Of a DNA stretch of 48,997 nt, positions 17,144 to 25,029 are shown in pieces (position 1 is the stretch's first letter; every line of letters starts with the position of its first letter). The notes beneath the pieces were generated by a model that was not told where the DNA came from, did not search any database, and worked only from the letters and a program-made list of their open reading frames with translations. Source of the stretch: Acidobacteriota bacterium (lineage in GTDB: Bacteria; Acidobacteriota; UBA6911); the NCBI GenBank assembly GCA_031271905.1, contig JAISUT010000058.1:1-48997 (forward strand), given 5' to 3'. Both the position numbers and the translations under genes were made by a program.

Positions 17144-17605
17144 CTATTCGCCGTGCGCCGACTTTATCTTCTCGGCGTAGTCGAATCCGGGGTCCTGCCC
17201 CTTGGTGTGGCACGCGCGGCACAGCTCCTCGCCCGGCTCGCGCACCATCTTCCCGCCCATCGGGTCTCCGACATGCTTGCCGCCCGGCCCGTGGCAGACT
17301 TCGCACTGCACCCCCGCCATCTCCGGCGTCAGCTCGTAGTCGATGAAGCCGCCGTCCTTCTCGTACCCGGTCACATGGCATTTGGCGCAGTCGGCAACCC
17401 CCTCCTGGCTCGTCTTCTTCAGGCTCTCGATCGCCTTGGCGTGCCGCGTCCCCTCGTACGAAGCGCCGATGTCGGAATGGCACATCGCGCATTTCTCCTT
17501 GCCGACGTATGCAGCCCCCTCCTCGGAACGGATGGACTGGACGCCTGCGGAACCCGCCATGAGAAGGGCGATGGCCGCGACCCCGAAAATGTTCTTCCTC
17601 GTCAT
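17144..17605 (-). CDS. Exported tetrahaem c-type cytochrome
   Basis: A 153-residue periplasmic electron carrier. The ATG at 17605 has GGGGAGAG 7 nt upstream. A signal peptide (MTRKNIFGVAAIALLMAGSA) precedes a cytochrome c554/c'-like domain with four haem motifs in order: CAMCH, CAKCH, CEVCH and CRACH. Extra histidines (TRHAKA, GKHVGD, SAHGE) are possible distal ligands. The spacing CAMCHSDI...TRHAKA and CEVCHGPGGKHV is typical of the cytochrome_C554 family. It is the first gene of a two-gene unit with the DUF1573-like protein, which may be a redox partner or assembly factor. It is divergent from the flavoprotein gene at 17740. The electron donor and acceptor cannot be assigned. Confidence 0.92.
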   Translation of the reverse strand: MTRKNIFGVAAIALLMAGSAGVQSIRSEEGAAYVGKEKCAMCHSDIGASYEGTRHAKAIESLKKTSQEGVADCAKCHVTGYEKDGGFIDYELTPEMAGVQCEVCHGPGGKHVGDPMGGKMVREPGEELCRACHTKGQDPGFDYAEKIKSAHGE

Positions 17606-17660
17606 GCTGTCTCTCCCCCGCGTTTTAAAGACATCAACTGTAACATATCGGCGGGGATTT

Positions 17661-17690
17661 TGGACATACGGCGGAATCCTGTAGTAAAAT
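17661..17690 (+). promoter_or_regulatory. Candidate sigma-70 promoter for the flavoprotein gene
   Basis: TGGACA (17661-17666) and TAAAAT (17685-17690) are separated by 18 nt. Each differs from consensus at one position, and they lie about 50 nt before the ATG at 17740. Confidence 0.5.
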
Positions 17691-17739
17691 CGGAGCCGGA
17701 TTGCGCGGCGCACCGAGCGCGGCGACAGGGAGGCGGGCG

Positions 17740-19245
17740 ATGGACGGTGGAATCGGCAAGATGGGTCGGCGGAGGTTCCTCGGCGCGGGTGGCGCGGCGC
17801 TCGCGGCCGTCGGCGGCGGGCTCGCCCTGGGCTCCGCGGCGGAGCCGGAAAAATGGGACGAAACCTATGACGTGCTCGTCGTCGGCACCGGCTTCGCGGG
17901 GCTGTCGGCGGCCGTCGAGGCGCGCAACGCGGGCGCTACGGTGCTGGTCATCGACAAGATGCCGGTCTACGGCGGCAACTCCGTCGTCAACGGCGGCGAC
18001 TTCGCCGCGCCCGGCAACAGCTTCCAGAAGGAGGCGGGCATCGAGGACTCCCCCGACCTGATGCTCAAGGACATGCTCAAGGCCGGCCTCGGCCTGAACC
18101 ACCCCGAACTGGCCCGCACCGTCGCCGAGCGCGCCAACGAGAACCTGGAGTGGGCGCGCGACTACATCGGCGCCGAGTTCACCCGCCTCAACTTCCACGG
18201 CGGCCATTCGGTCAAGCGCTCCGTGCAGACCGTGAACCAGTCCGGCTCCGAGCTGGTGAACAAGCTCCTGGGCAAGGCGCAGGAGCTGGGCGCCGAGGTC
18301 GTCCTGCGCACCAAGATGGACGACCTTGTCACGGACGCCTCCGGCGCGGTCCTCGGCCTGAAGGTCCGGCGCGGCTACAAGTGGCCTGACGAGGCTTCCG
18401 GCAAGGCGGCCTTCTTCCGCGCCCGGCGCGGGGTGGTGCTGGCATCCGGCGGCTTCTCCCGCGACACGGCGCTGCGCATGGTCCACGACCCGCGCCTGAC
18501 CGACGAGTTCGGCTCGACGAACCATCCCGGCGCCACCGGCGAGGCGTTGCTCGCCGCCTGCCGCGCCGGGGCGATGGACGTGCAGATGGACTGGATACAG
18601 CTCGGCCCCTGGACCAGCCCCGACGAGCCGGGCTTCGGCTACACGCCGCAGGTCTGCGAGCGCATCGTCGGCTACGGGCTGATGGTCGATCCCGCAACCG
18701 GCAAGCGCTTCTTCAAGGAGACCGGCAACCGCAAGGAGCGCGCCGACGCCATCATCGCGCTCGGCCACCCCGCCGTCATCCTCGGCGACGCGGCGGCCGT
18801 CGGCAGCCAGGTGGTGCCGCTCGGCCTGCAAAAGGCGATGGAGACGGGGGCGGTCAGGAAATTCGACTCGCTGCAGGGGCTGGCGCAAGCCTACGGCATC
18901 GCCGTCGAGCCGTTCCTCGCCGAGGTCGCCCGCTGGAACGGCTTCGTGGAGAAAAAGCACGACCCGGACTTCGACTGCATGATCTTCCCCGACGCCCGGC
19001 CGACCGCGACGCCGCCGTTTTACGCCATGCGCCTCTGGCCGCGCGTGCATCACACCATGGGCGGCCTGGTCATCGACAAGGAGGCGCGGGTCGTGGGGTT
19101 CGGCATGAAGCCGGTCGCCGGGTTGTACGCTGCGGGGGAGGTCGCCGGCGGGGTGCATGGCGCGGTGCGGCTGGGCAGCGTGGCGATGGCCGACTGCGTG
19201 ATCTTCGGACGCATCGCCGGACGCAACGCCGCGCGAATCGCGTGA
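17740..19245 (+). CDS. Tat-exported fumarate-reductase-type flavoprotein
   Basis: A 501-residue FAD-dependent periplasmic reductase of the flavocytochrome c / fumarate-urocanate reductase family. The ATG at 17740 has GGGAGG 7 nt upstream. The N-terminus carries a twin-arginine signal (MGRRRFLGAGGAALAAVGGG). An FAD-binding Rossmann motif (VLVVGTGFAGLSAAVEARNA) follows at ~residues 44-63. Family landmarks near the active site are present: TNHPGATGE, GKRFFKETGNRKERA with arginines near the proton-donor position, HHTMGG, and HGAVRLGSVAMAD (the substrate-binding Arg region). The haem domain found in single-chain flavocytochromes is missing. It is encoded instead by the next gene, so this looks like a split flavocytochrome. 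The natural substrate (fumarate, urocanate, acrylate or another enoate) cannot be told from sequence alone. Confidence 0.9.
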   Translation: MDGGIGKMGRRRFLGAGGAALAAVGGGLALGSAAEPEKWDETYDVLVVGTGFAGLSAAVEARNAGATVLVIDKMPVYGGNSVVNGGDFAAPGNSFQKEAGIEDSPDLMLKDMLKAGLGLNHPELARTVAERANENLEWARDYIGAEFTRLNFHGGHSVKRSVQTVNQSGSELVNKLLGKAQELGAEVVLRTKMDDLVTDASGAVLGLKVRRGYKWPDEASGKAAFFRARRGVVLASGGFSRDTALRMVHDPRLTDEFGSTNHPGATGEALLAACRAGAMDVQMDWIQLGPWTSPDEPGFGYTPQVCERIVGYGLMVDPATGKRFFKETGNRKERADAIIALGHPAVILGDAAAVGSQVVPLGLQKAMETGAVRKFDSLQGLAQAYGIAVEPFLAEVARWNGFVEKKHDPDFDCMIFPDARPTATPPFYAMRLWPRVHHTMGGLVIDKEARVVGFGMKPVAGLYAAGEVAGGVHGAVRLGSVAMADCVIFGRIAGRNAARIA

Positions 19246-19314
19246 ATGTGGAAAATGTAAATGTGTCGGCACGGCGCGCCGCGCCGTCGCCGAGGGAGCG
19301 ACAGGAAGATTGAC

Positions 19315-19716
19315 ATGGAGCCCATCCGTCTGAGGCGTTGCTTGATTGTAGCGATTGTAGCGGTCGTCGCGACCGCGCTGGCGGCCTGGGGCTGGGCGGG
19401 TCAAGCCGTTCCGGCGCCGGGCGCGCCGGACGGGAAACCCGCCTCGGCCGCCGACCGGCACAAGGCCAAGGGGGTCGGTTGCGAAGGGTGCCACGGCAAG
19501 GATGAGCCGGCCTTCGTCCCCTCCGAGCGCTGCCTCGCCTGCCACGGCGGCACGGCGGCGGCGCTGGCGCAAAAGACGGCGGCGACGGAGCCGGAGAACC
19601 CGCACGCCTCGCCGCATTGGGGCGGGCGGATGGGGTGCGACACCTGCCACCGGCAGCACGAGCAGGCGGTGGACTGGTGCTCGCACTGCCACTCTTTCAA
19701 TTTCCGGGTTCCTTAG
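19315..19716 (+). CDS. Tetrahaem cytochrome c, flavocytochrome c3 haem-domain type
   Basis: A 133-residue electron-transfer protein. The ATG at 19315 is preceded by AGGAAG at 7 nt. One N-terminal hydrophobic segment (CLIVAIVAVVATALAAWGWA) acts as a signal or anchor. Four haem motifs follow (CEGCH, CLACH, CDTCH, CSHCH), with extra histidines (DRHKAKG, NPHASPHWGG, RQHEQ) as likely sixth ligands. This is the pattern of the small tetrahaem domain of FccA-type reductases. It lies 69 nt downstream of the flavoprotein gene on the same strand and is very probably its electron-donor subunit. A GC-rich imperfect hairpin follows at about 19718-19757. Confidence 0.92.
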   Translation: MEPIRLRRCLIVAIVAVVATALAAWGWAGQAVPAPGAPDGKPASAADRHKAKGVGCEGCHGKDEPAFVPSERCLACHGGTAAALAQKTAATEPENPHASPHWGGRMGCDTCHRQHEQAVDWCSHCHSFNFRVP

Positions 19717-19818
19717 CGGGGCGGAGCCTCGTTTTGAAGCGCGGCGGCTTTCGCCCCTTGATGGAACATGTCTGTTAGCTCGCCGCCCCAATCCGTTGTT
19801 TTGTCCAGCCGTTTTCCT

Positions 19819-19840
19819 GAATTCCCTTGGAATTCCCTTG
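19819..19840. repeat. Exact 11-nt tandem duplication in a non-coding gap
   Basis: gaattcccttg occurs twice in exact tandem. The 341-nt gap 19717-20057 otherwise holds an imperfect GC hairpin after the cytochrome gene and copy 1 of a 67-nt direct repeat. I see no gene in it. Confidence 0.8.
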
Positions 19841-19886
19841 GAATCGGAAAAAATCCTATCGTTTCGAACCGGGCTGTTGTACAGTG

Positions 19887-19953
19887 CGAATTTCGGAAGT
19901 TAAATGGATGGAAAACAGGGCCGGTACAGGTCGGGAAGTTGACATGGCGCACG
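19887..19953. repeat. 67-nt direct repeat, copy 1 (upstream of membrane protein)
   Basis: This copy aligns without gaps to 20798-20864 at 58 of 67 positions. All nine differences are transitions. The most conserved part is the last third (caggtcgggaagttgacat). The element flanks the gene at 20058-20726, with the partner copy downstream. Neither strand shows conserved coding. Confidence 0.85.
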
Positions 19954-20057
19954 GTCGAGAACAGGCGAACGGTTGCCACCGATAACAGATGCCGGAAATT
20001 GGGACGCTCACAAACCCAATGAAAATGCAGATTGTGTTCCTAACACGGTGAAACACC

Positions 20058-20726
20058 ATGTATTTCTTTTGGATTTCATTCTGCGTCCTTTCTCTCCTAT
20101 ACGCAGGCTGGACGCGAATACCCAACGGCGATCGACTGTCGAAGTGGGTCTTTAACCTGTGGATGATAGCCTGTCTGGTCTTTGGGATCATCTTGACGAT
20201 CCATGCGCCTTCCATGTGGAATCACACTTCGGTTGTCCACATGGCGGTTCGGGGGCGGCAAGAATCAGGCACGGAGATGAATTTTGTCGTGGCGGCGCTC
20301 GGTGTGGCGGTATCCCTCCTACTCCTGTCGATGGCTAGCGGCAATTTCATCGCTTGGCTGTTCGCCAAGGCGAAACGTTCAGGTGAAGACGCGAAAAATG
20401 ATGTTTTTGCGGTAACGGATCCAGTTGATCCGGAGGCAGCATGTACTGTCTGTGTCACACGACGGGACAGGGGGGCAGACAGTTGCGGGAAGAAGTTGAG
20501 CGTTTTTCTGAACGACAAACCCATCGGAAGACTCAGAAATGGGGAATGCTTGTTGGCGAGAACTACCTCGCCGCATGGAGTGCTCAAGGTGGTGGGGGCG
20601 GGATGGAATGACATACATACCCGTCGGCAGGAGTTCGAGGGAATCGCCGGAACAACAATCCAGTTCTCATGCAGTTTCCACTATAAGGCAAACGTGTTCG
20701 ATGTGAATCTTGATCGGAGCAACTAG
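20058..20726 (+). CDS. Inner-membrane protein of unknown function with C-terminal beta-like domain
   Basis: A 222-residue protein not recognised as a named family. Three hydrophobic helices are visible at about residues 1-17 (YFFWISFCVLSLLYAGW), 31-50 (VFNLWMIACLVFGIILTIHA) and 75-100 (FVVAALGVAVSLLLLSMASG). A soluble C-terminal part follows, with several cysteines (CTVCVTRRDRGADSCGKK) and a beta-rich stretch (LSVFLNDKPIGRLRNGE) that resembles DUF2846-type domains. GC content is below that of the metabolic genes. The gene stands alone between two copies of a 67-nt repeat, next to a truncated Rpn gene, so this looks like an accessory island. The start ATG has a weak GGTGA upstream. Confidence 0.6.
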   Translation: MYFFWISFCVLSLLYAGWTRIPNGDRLSKWVFNLWMIACLVFGIILTIHAPSMWNHTSVVHMAVRGRQESGTEMNFVVAALGVAVSLLLLSMASGNFIAWLFAKAKRSGEDAKNDVFAVTDPVDPEAACTVCVTRRDRGADSCGKKLSVFLNDKPIGRLRNGECLLARTTSPHGVLKVVGAGWNDIHTRRQEFEGIAGTTIQFSCSFHYKANVFDVNLDRSN

Positions 20727-20797
20727 AGTTCCGACAACTCCCTTTATGCCAACCTTTGACGGAGCATGACACAACTTCAGATTCAGGCAACACAACC

Positions 20798-20864
20798 CGA
20801 ATTCCGGGAGTCGGATGGATGAAAAACAGGGCTGGTGCAGGTCGGGAAGTTGACATGGCACACG
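20798..20864. repeat. 67-nt direct repeat, copy 2 (downstream of membrane protein)
   Basis: Partner of 19887-19953, in the same orientation, with start points 911 nt apart. The rest of the 348-nt gap 20727-21074 holds only short open frames on both strands with no family signature. One minus-strand segment around 20934-21046 (MRKKVDGVTDIFEERKMEGI) might be a scrap of an old gene. Confidence 0.85.
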
Positions 20865-21074
20865 TTACCAGAAGTTGTATACTCGCTCGTCCGACGAGAA
20901 ATGCAACTTATCCTACCTATACTCGGTCAGGGAAAATATTGTCGCGCCTGTCTGGGCGGGCCGATGACATCCGTCAGTTTCGTGTCGTCGAATATCCCTT
21001 CCATTTTTCGCTCCTCGAAGATGTCCGTGACCCCGTCGACCTTCTTCCGCATGGCCTTGGTCGAAAATGCTCAT

Positions 21075-21512
21075 TTACCGTAGTAAACTCCGCTTTTCGA
21101 CCTGCGGCGACGCCTTGTCTGCGAGGTTTTTAGAGGCTCCCATCATCCGCAGCGCCATCCACTGGTCGGGCTGGCTTTGGAACTCGAGCATGATATAGAC
21201 CCAGAGCCAGCGTCCGGCGACCTTGACGCGCCGGACCAGGTCGTCGTGCCGCTCCTTCTCGTCCTCGGAGACGTAGCTTGCGCCGACGCGGGTGAGGGTG
21301 GAGAAGTCTGCGTCCTTGCGCCACTCCCCCGGCGCGTAGCCGACGATCAGGTCGCGCACCACCTCCGGGCAGATGAACAGGATCTTGTAGGCGCGGTCGG
21401 AGCTCCGCCGCCCGGCCTTGGGCTTCGCGGCGGTTTTCGCGATGCCGGTCTTTTCCGCGTGTGTCTTCGGGGTCTTGATTTTGGCTTTCTTGGCTTCGGT
21501 CATAACGGTCAT
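21075..21512 (-). pseudogene. Truncated Rpn-family nuclease / PD-(D/E)XK transposase-like gene
   Basis: The start is taken at ATG 21512, with GGAG just upstream. After a Lys-rich lead, the sequence matches the N-terminal domain of Rpn (YhgA-like) recombination-promoting nucleases: AYKILFICPEVVRDLIVGY, DFSTLTRVGASYVSEDEKER, HDDLVRRVKV..RWLWVYIML and EFQSQPDQWMALRMM. The family normally runs to about 250-330 residues. Here homology stops after MALRMMGA and the frame ends about 20 codons later at 21075, so the C-terminal half is lost. E and Q of LEFQS correspond to the nuclease core. It is probably non-functional. It lies upstream of aguB on the opposite strand. Confidence 0.75.
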
Positions 21513-21727
21513 AACGCTCCGAGTATGCCGCACCCGGCGTGAGTGTGCAATTGGTGAAATCCCCCAGATGGCGGCATGGAACCGCCGACCGAAATTCCAC
21601 CTTCAAACAGCCGCCGGATAGATGTAACCTGTTGTCCCGCTTGTCCCGCGACGTGGAGCGTCCCTGCGACGGCAGGCGGCGGGGCGTCTTTCGGCGGCGA
21701 ACGGTTTTTCCCCAGGAGCGGGATGCG

Positions 21728-22657
21728 ATGGTTCGGAAGGTCACGATAGGATTGGCGCAGATGGCGATGGGGCGGGAGCCCGCCCGCAACCTCGACCGCG
21801 CGACGGGGATGGTGCGGGACGCCGCCGCCCAGGGCGCGGACGTCGTCTGCCTGCCGGAGCTTTTCACCTCCCTCTATTTTGCGCAGTACGCGAACCCCGC
21901 CGGGCCGGGGAACGTCCCCGAAGGCGCGCGCGGGAAAGCGGACGCGCCGCTGGAGGAGATCCCCGGCGACGCCTCGCGGCGGCTCTCGGAATGCGCGGCG
22001 GCGAACAAAGTCATCCTGGTCGCCGGCTCCGTCTACGAAAAAGCCGCCACCGGCTTTTTCAACACGGCGATGACGTTCGGCCGCGACGGGCGGATGCTGG
22101 GAAAATACCGGAAAATCCACATCCCGCACGACGAGAGCTTCTACGAGCAGCACTACTTCGCGCCGGGCGACCTCGGCTTCAAGGTCTACGCGACCGACAA
22201 GGGCAACATCGGGACGCTCATCTGCTACGACCAGTGGTTTCCGGAGGCGGCGCGGGCAAACGCGCTGATGGGCGCGGACATCGTCTTGTACCCCACGGCC
22301 ATAGGCACGGCGCAGGGGCTCGACCAGGCGGAGGGGGGCTGGCAGGAGGCGTGGGAGAACGTCATGCGGGGGCACGCCATCGCCAACGGCATGGTGGTGG
22401 CGGCATGCAACCGCGCCGGGCACGAAGGCCGGATGGATTTCTGGGGCGGGTCGCTTGTCATCGACGCCTTCGGCAAGACGCTCGCCCGCGCGGGCGGGGA
22501 CGAGCAGATCCTGCTGGCGACCGTGGACTTGGAGCATGGCCGCGAGGTGCGCGAGGGGTGGCGCTTCTTCCACAACCGCCGCCCGGACCAATACGGCGAG
22601 CTCGTGGAAAGGCGGCGGGACGGGGGACGGGACGGAAAGAAGGGATGCGATGACTGA
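21728..22657 (+). CDS. aguB: N-carbamoylputrescine amidase
   Basis: A 309-residue cytoplasmic nitrilase-superfamily enzyme that hydrolyses N-carbamoylputrescine to putrescine, CO2 and ammonia. The ATG at 21728 has AGGAG at 10 nt and begins the usual VRKVTIGLAQM core. The catalytic triad is visible: Glu in CLPELFTSLYF, Lys in KYRKIHIPHD and Cys in GTLICYDQWFPEAA. The AguB-typical segments FYEQHYFAPGD and the C-terminal WRFFHNRRPDQYG are intact, and length matches the family (about 290-310). It overlaps aguA by 8 nt, so translation is coupled. The two enzymes convert agmatine to putrescine for polyamine supply or acid/nitrogen metabolism. Confidence 0.95.
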   Translation: MVRKVTIGLAQMAMGREPARNLDRATGMVRDAAAQGADVVCLPELFTSLYFAQYANPAGPGNVPEGARGKADAPLEEIPGDASRRLSECAAANKVILVAGSVYEKAATGFFNTAMTFGRDGRMLGKYRKIHIPHDESFYEQHYFAPGDLGFKVYATDKGNIGTLICYDQWFPEAARANALMGADIVLYPTAIGTAQGLDQAEGGWQEAWENVMRGHAIANGMVVAACNRAGHEGRMDFWGGSLVIDAFGKTLARAGGDEQILLATVDLEHGREVREGWRFFHNRRPDQYGELVERRRDGGRDGKKGCDD

Positions 22658-23714
22658 AGCGACGCCGGAATCGCTGGGGTTCAGGATGCCTGCGGAATGG
22701 GGCGAACACGCCGCCACCTGGCTGTCCTGGCCCAAGAACCCGCTCACGTTCCCCGAACACGTCCTCGGCGACGTGGAGCAGGTCTATTGCCAGATGGTGC
22801 GCGCCCTGGCCGCAGGGGAGGTCGTCAAGATACTGGTCGATGACGCCGCCGCCGAGCGGCGCGCCGCCGCCTTGTTGGAGGAAGGCGGCGCGGACATGTG
22901 CCAGGTGCGGTTCTTCCGCATCCCCAGCGCCGACGTCTGGATCCGCGACTACGGGCCGACGTTCCTGCGCCACACCGCCACCGGCGAGCGGGCGGCGGTG
23001 AAGTGGCGCTTCAACGCCTGGGGCGGCAAATACGACGACATCCTCGGCGACGACGCGACGGGCGACGCCGTCGTGCGAACGTTGCCCGACAGGATATTCC
23101 GCCCCGGCATCGTGCTCGAAGGCGGCTCCATCGACGTGAACGGGCTGGGGACGGTGTTGACCACCGAGCAGTGCCTGCTCAACCCGAACCGCAACCCGCG
23201 GCTCTCCCGGGGCGCAATCGAATCCGCCGTGAACCGGCACATCGGCGCCTCGCGGATGATCTGGCTCAAGTCGGGCATAGACGGCGACGACACCGACGGC
23301 CACGTGGACGATTTCGCGCGCTTCGTCTCGCCACGCCGCGTGCTCTGCGCCTGGGCGACTTCGGACAGGGGGGGGAACGCGGCGGCGTTGCGGGAGAACT
23401 ACGACATCCTGCGCGTGGCGCGCGACCAGGACGGCGAGCCGCTGGAGGTGGTGCGGCTGCCGTTGCCCGAGCCGCTGTGGCTTGAGGAGGAGAAGCGCTG
23501 GCTGCCGGCGAGCTACGCCAACTTCTACATCGGCAACCGCGCGGTGCTGCTGCCGGTCTTCGGCGACCCGATGGACGGCGAGGCGGTGGCGATCCTGCAA
23601 TCCTGCTTCCCCGGCCGCGAGGTCGTGCCGATTGGCGCGGTCGCGCTGGTCTACGGCTACGGCGGCATCCACTGCGTCACGCAGCAGGAGCCCGTCGCGC
23701 CCCCCGCGTCATAG
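22650..23714 (+). CDS. aguA: Agmatine deiminase
   Basis: A 354-residue cytoplasmic peptidyl-arginine-deiminase-family enzyme that converts agmatine to N-carbamoylputrescine and ammonia. The start ATG (22650) lies inside the end of aguB, with AAGGG upstream. The N-terminus MPAEWGEHAATWLSWPKNP is the family signature. Guanidino-site residues appear in VWIRDYGPTFL, EGGSIDVNG and GIDGDDTDGHVDDFARF, and the catalytic Cys lies in YGGIHCVTQQEP near the C-terminus. Length is typical. Its product is the substrate of AguB. No agmatine antiporter or speA is in the window. Confidence 0.95.
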   Translation: MTEATPESLGFRMPAEWGEHAATWLSWPKNPLTFPEHVLGDVEQVYCQMVRALAAGEVVKILVDDAAAERRAAALLEEGGADMCQVRFFRIPSADVWIRDYGPTFLRHTATGERAAVKWRFNAWGGKYDDILGDDATGDAVVRTLPDRIFRPGIVLEGGSIDVNGLGTVLTTEQCLLNPNRNPRLSRGAIESAVNRHIGASRMIWLKSGIDGDDTDGHVDDFARFVSPRRVLCAWATSDRGGNAAALRENYDILRVARDQDGEPLEVVRLPLPEPLWLEEEKRWLPASYANFYIGNRAVLLPVFGDPMDGEAVAILQSCFPGREVVPIGAVALVYGYGGIHCVTQQEPVAPPAS

Positions 23715-23831
23715 GGCGCGCCGCGCCCCGAGCCCGATTTCCCCCTGGTTCGCGTCCCCCGATGCGGTAGAATCTACGCATATTCGTTCGGGCTTGGGGA
23801 CTCATAATGCCCGGGGGGAGGGGACGGGGTC

Positions 23832-25001
23832 GTGGCATTGCGAAAGTTGAAGAACATATTGGTCACGGGCGGCGCCGGGTTCATCGGGTGCAATTTCATA
23901 CGGTTGCTCCTGCACGGGCAAAAGGACTTCACGGGGCGCATCGTCAACCTCGACGCCTTGACCTATGCGGGAAACCCCGCCAGCCTGCCCGCCAGCTTCC
24001 CCGACGGGTTCTTCGGCGGCGCGGGCGGCGTGGAGGGGCGCTTCGGCGGGGACGCCCCGGGGCCTGACGCGGGGCGCTATTTCTTCGAGCGCGGCGACAT
24101 CTGCGACCGCCCCTTCGTGGAATCGGTCTTTAGCAAATATGATATCGACACGGTGGTGCACTTCGCCGCCGAGAGCCATGTGGATCGCTCCATCCTCGGC
24201 CCCGGCGCCTTCGTCCAGACCAACGTGACCGGCACCTTCACCCTGCTGGAGGCCGCCCGCTCCTTCTGGGCGGACGGGGCGGACGGCGGCGGAGGCGCGG
24301 GCGGCTTCCGCGAGGGGGTGCTCTTCCACCACGTCAGCACCGACGAGGTCTACGGCTCCCTGGGCGAGACCGGCAAGTTCACCGAGGAGACCGCCTACGA
24401 CCCGCGCTCCCCCTACTCGGCGAGCAAGGCGGCGTCGGATCACCTGGCCATGGCGTATCATCACACCTACGGACTGCCGGTCACCCTGTCCAACTGCTCG
24501 AACAACTACGGCCCCTGCCAGTTCCCGGAAAAGCTCATCCCCCTGTCGATCCTCAACATGACCGAGGGGAAGCCCCTGCCGGTCTACGGCGACGGCAGGA
24601 ACATCCGCGACTGGATTTTCGTGGACGACCACAACCACGCGGTCTGGACCATCCTGCAAAAAGGGGCGGTCGGCGAGAAGTACAACGTCGGCGGCGAGAA
24701 CGAATGGGAGAACATCCGGCTGCTGGGCGCGCTGATCGACATCGTGGCGGGCCAGACGGGCATGGACGCGGAGAAGATCCGGGGCACGGTCGCCTTCGTC
24801 AAAGACCGTCCCGGCCACGACCGGCGCTACGCCATCGACTGCTCGAAGATCAAGCGCGAGCTGGGCTGGAGGCGGCAGACCGATTTCGCGGAGGGGCTGG
24901 GGAAGACCGTGGCGTGGTATCTGGGGCACCGCGCGTGGACGGACGGCATCCGCAGCGGCGAGTATCTGCGCTGGGTGGAGGAGAACTACGGCTCGCGGTG
25001 A
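23832..25001 (+). CDS. rfbB: dTDP-glucose 4,6-dehydratase
   Basis: A 389-residue NAD-dependent SDR enzyme, the second step of dTDP-L-rhamnose synthesis. I chose the GTG at 23832: it follows a G-rich Shine-Dalgarno stretch and precedes the Rossmann motif ILVTGGAGFIGCNFIR. Other landmarks are HFAAESHVDRSI, HVSTDEVYGSL, the catalytic YSASK, and GRNIRDWIFVDDHN. It is about 35 residues longer than usual because of two Gly/Asp-rich insertions (near residues 55-75 and 150-165), which look like surface loops. It starts a four-gene rhamnose operon. A TAGAAT -10-like box lies at 23768-23773 with a poor -35. Confidence 0.95.
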   Translation: MALRKLKNILVTGGAGFIGCNFIRLLLHGQKDFTGRIVNLDALTYAGNPASLPASFPDGFFGGAGGVEGRFGGDAPGPDAGRYFFERGDICDRPFVESVFSKYDIDTVVHFAAESHVDRSILGPGAFVQTNVTGTFTLLEAARSFWADGADGGGGAGGFREGVLFHHVSTDEVYGSLGETGKFTEETAYDPRSPYSASKAASDHLAMAYHHTYGLPVTLSNCSNNYGPCQFPEKLIPLSILNMTEGKPLPVYGDGRNIRDWIFVDDHNHAVWTILQKGAVGEKYNVGGENEWENIRLLGALIDIVAGQTGMDAEKIRGTVAFVKDRPGHDRRYAIDCSKIKRELGWRRQTDFAEGLGKTVAWYLGHRAWTDGIRSGEYLRWVEENYGSR

Positions 25002-25029
25002 TTCCAGGCCGCCCTTGGGAGTGTGAGGA

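Noticed and set aside
17602-19791. A 729-codon minus-strand open frame opposite the flavoprotein
   Set aside because: No motif. It is the antisense of a well-conserved FAD enzyme and a tetrahaem cytochrome.
19856-20861. Two minus-strand frames both starting MSTSRP(V/A)PALF
   Set aside because: The similarity is only the 67-nt repeat. Most substitutions between copies change the amino acid, so this is not selection on a protein.
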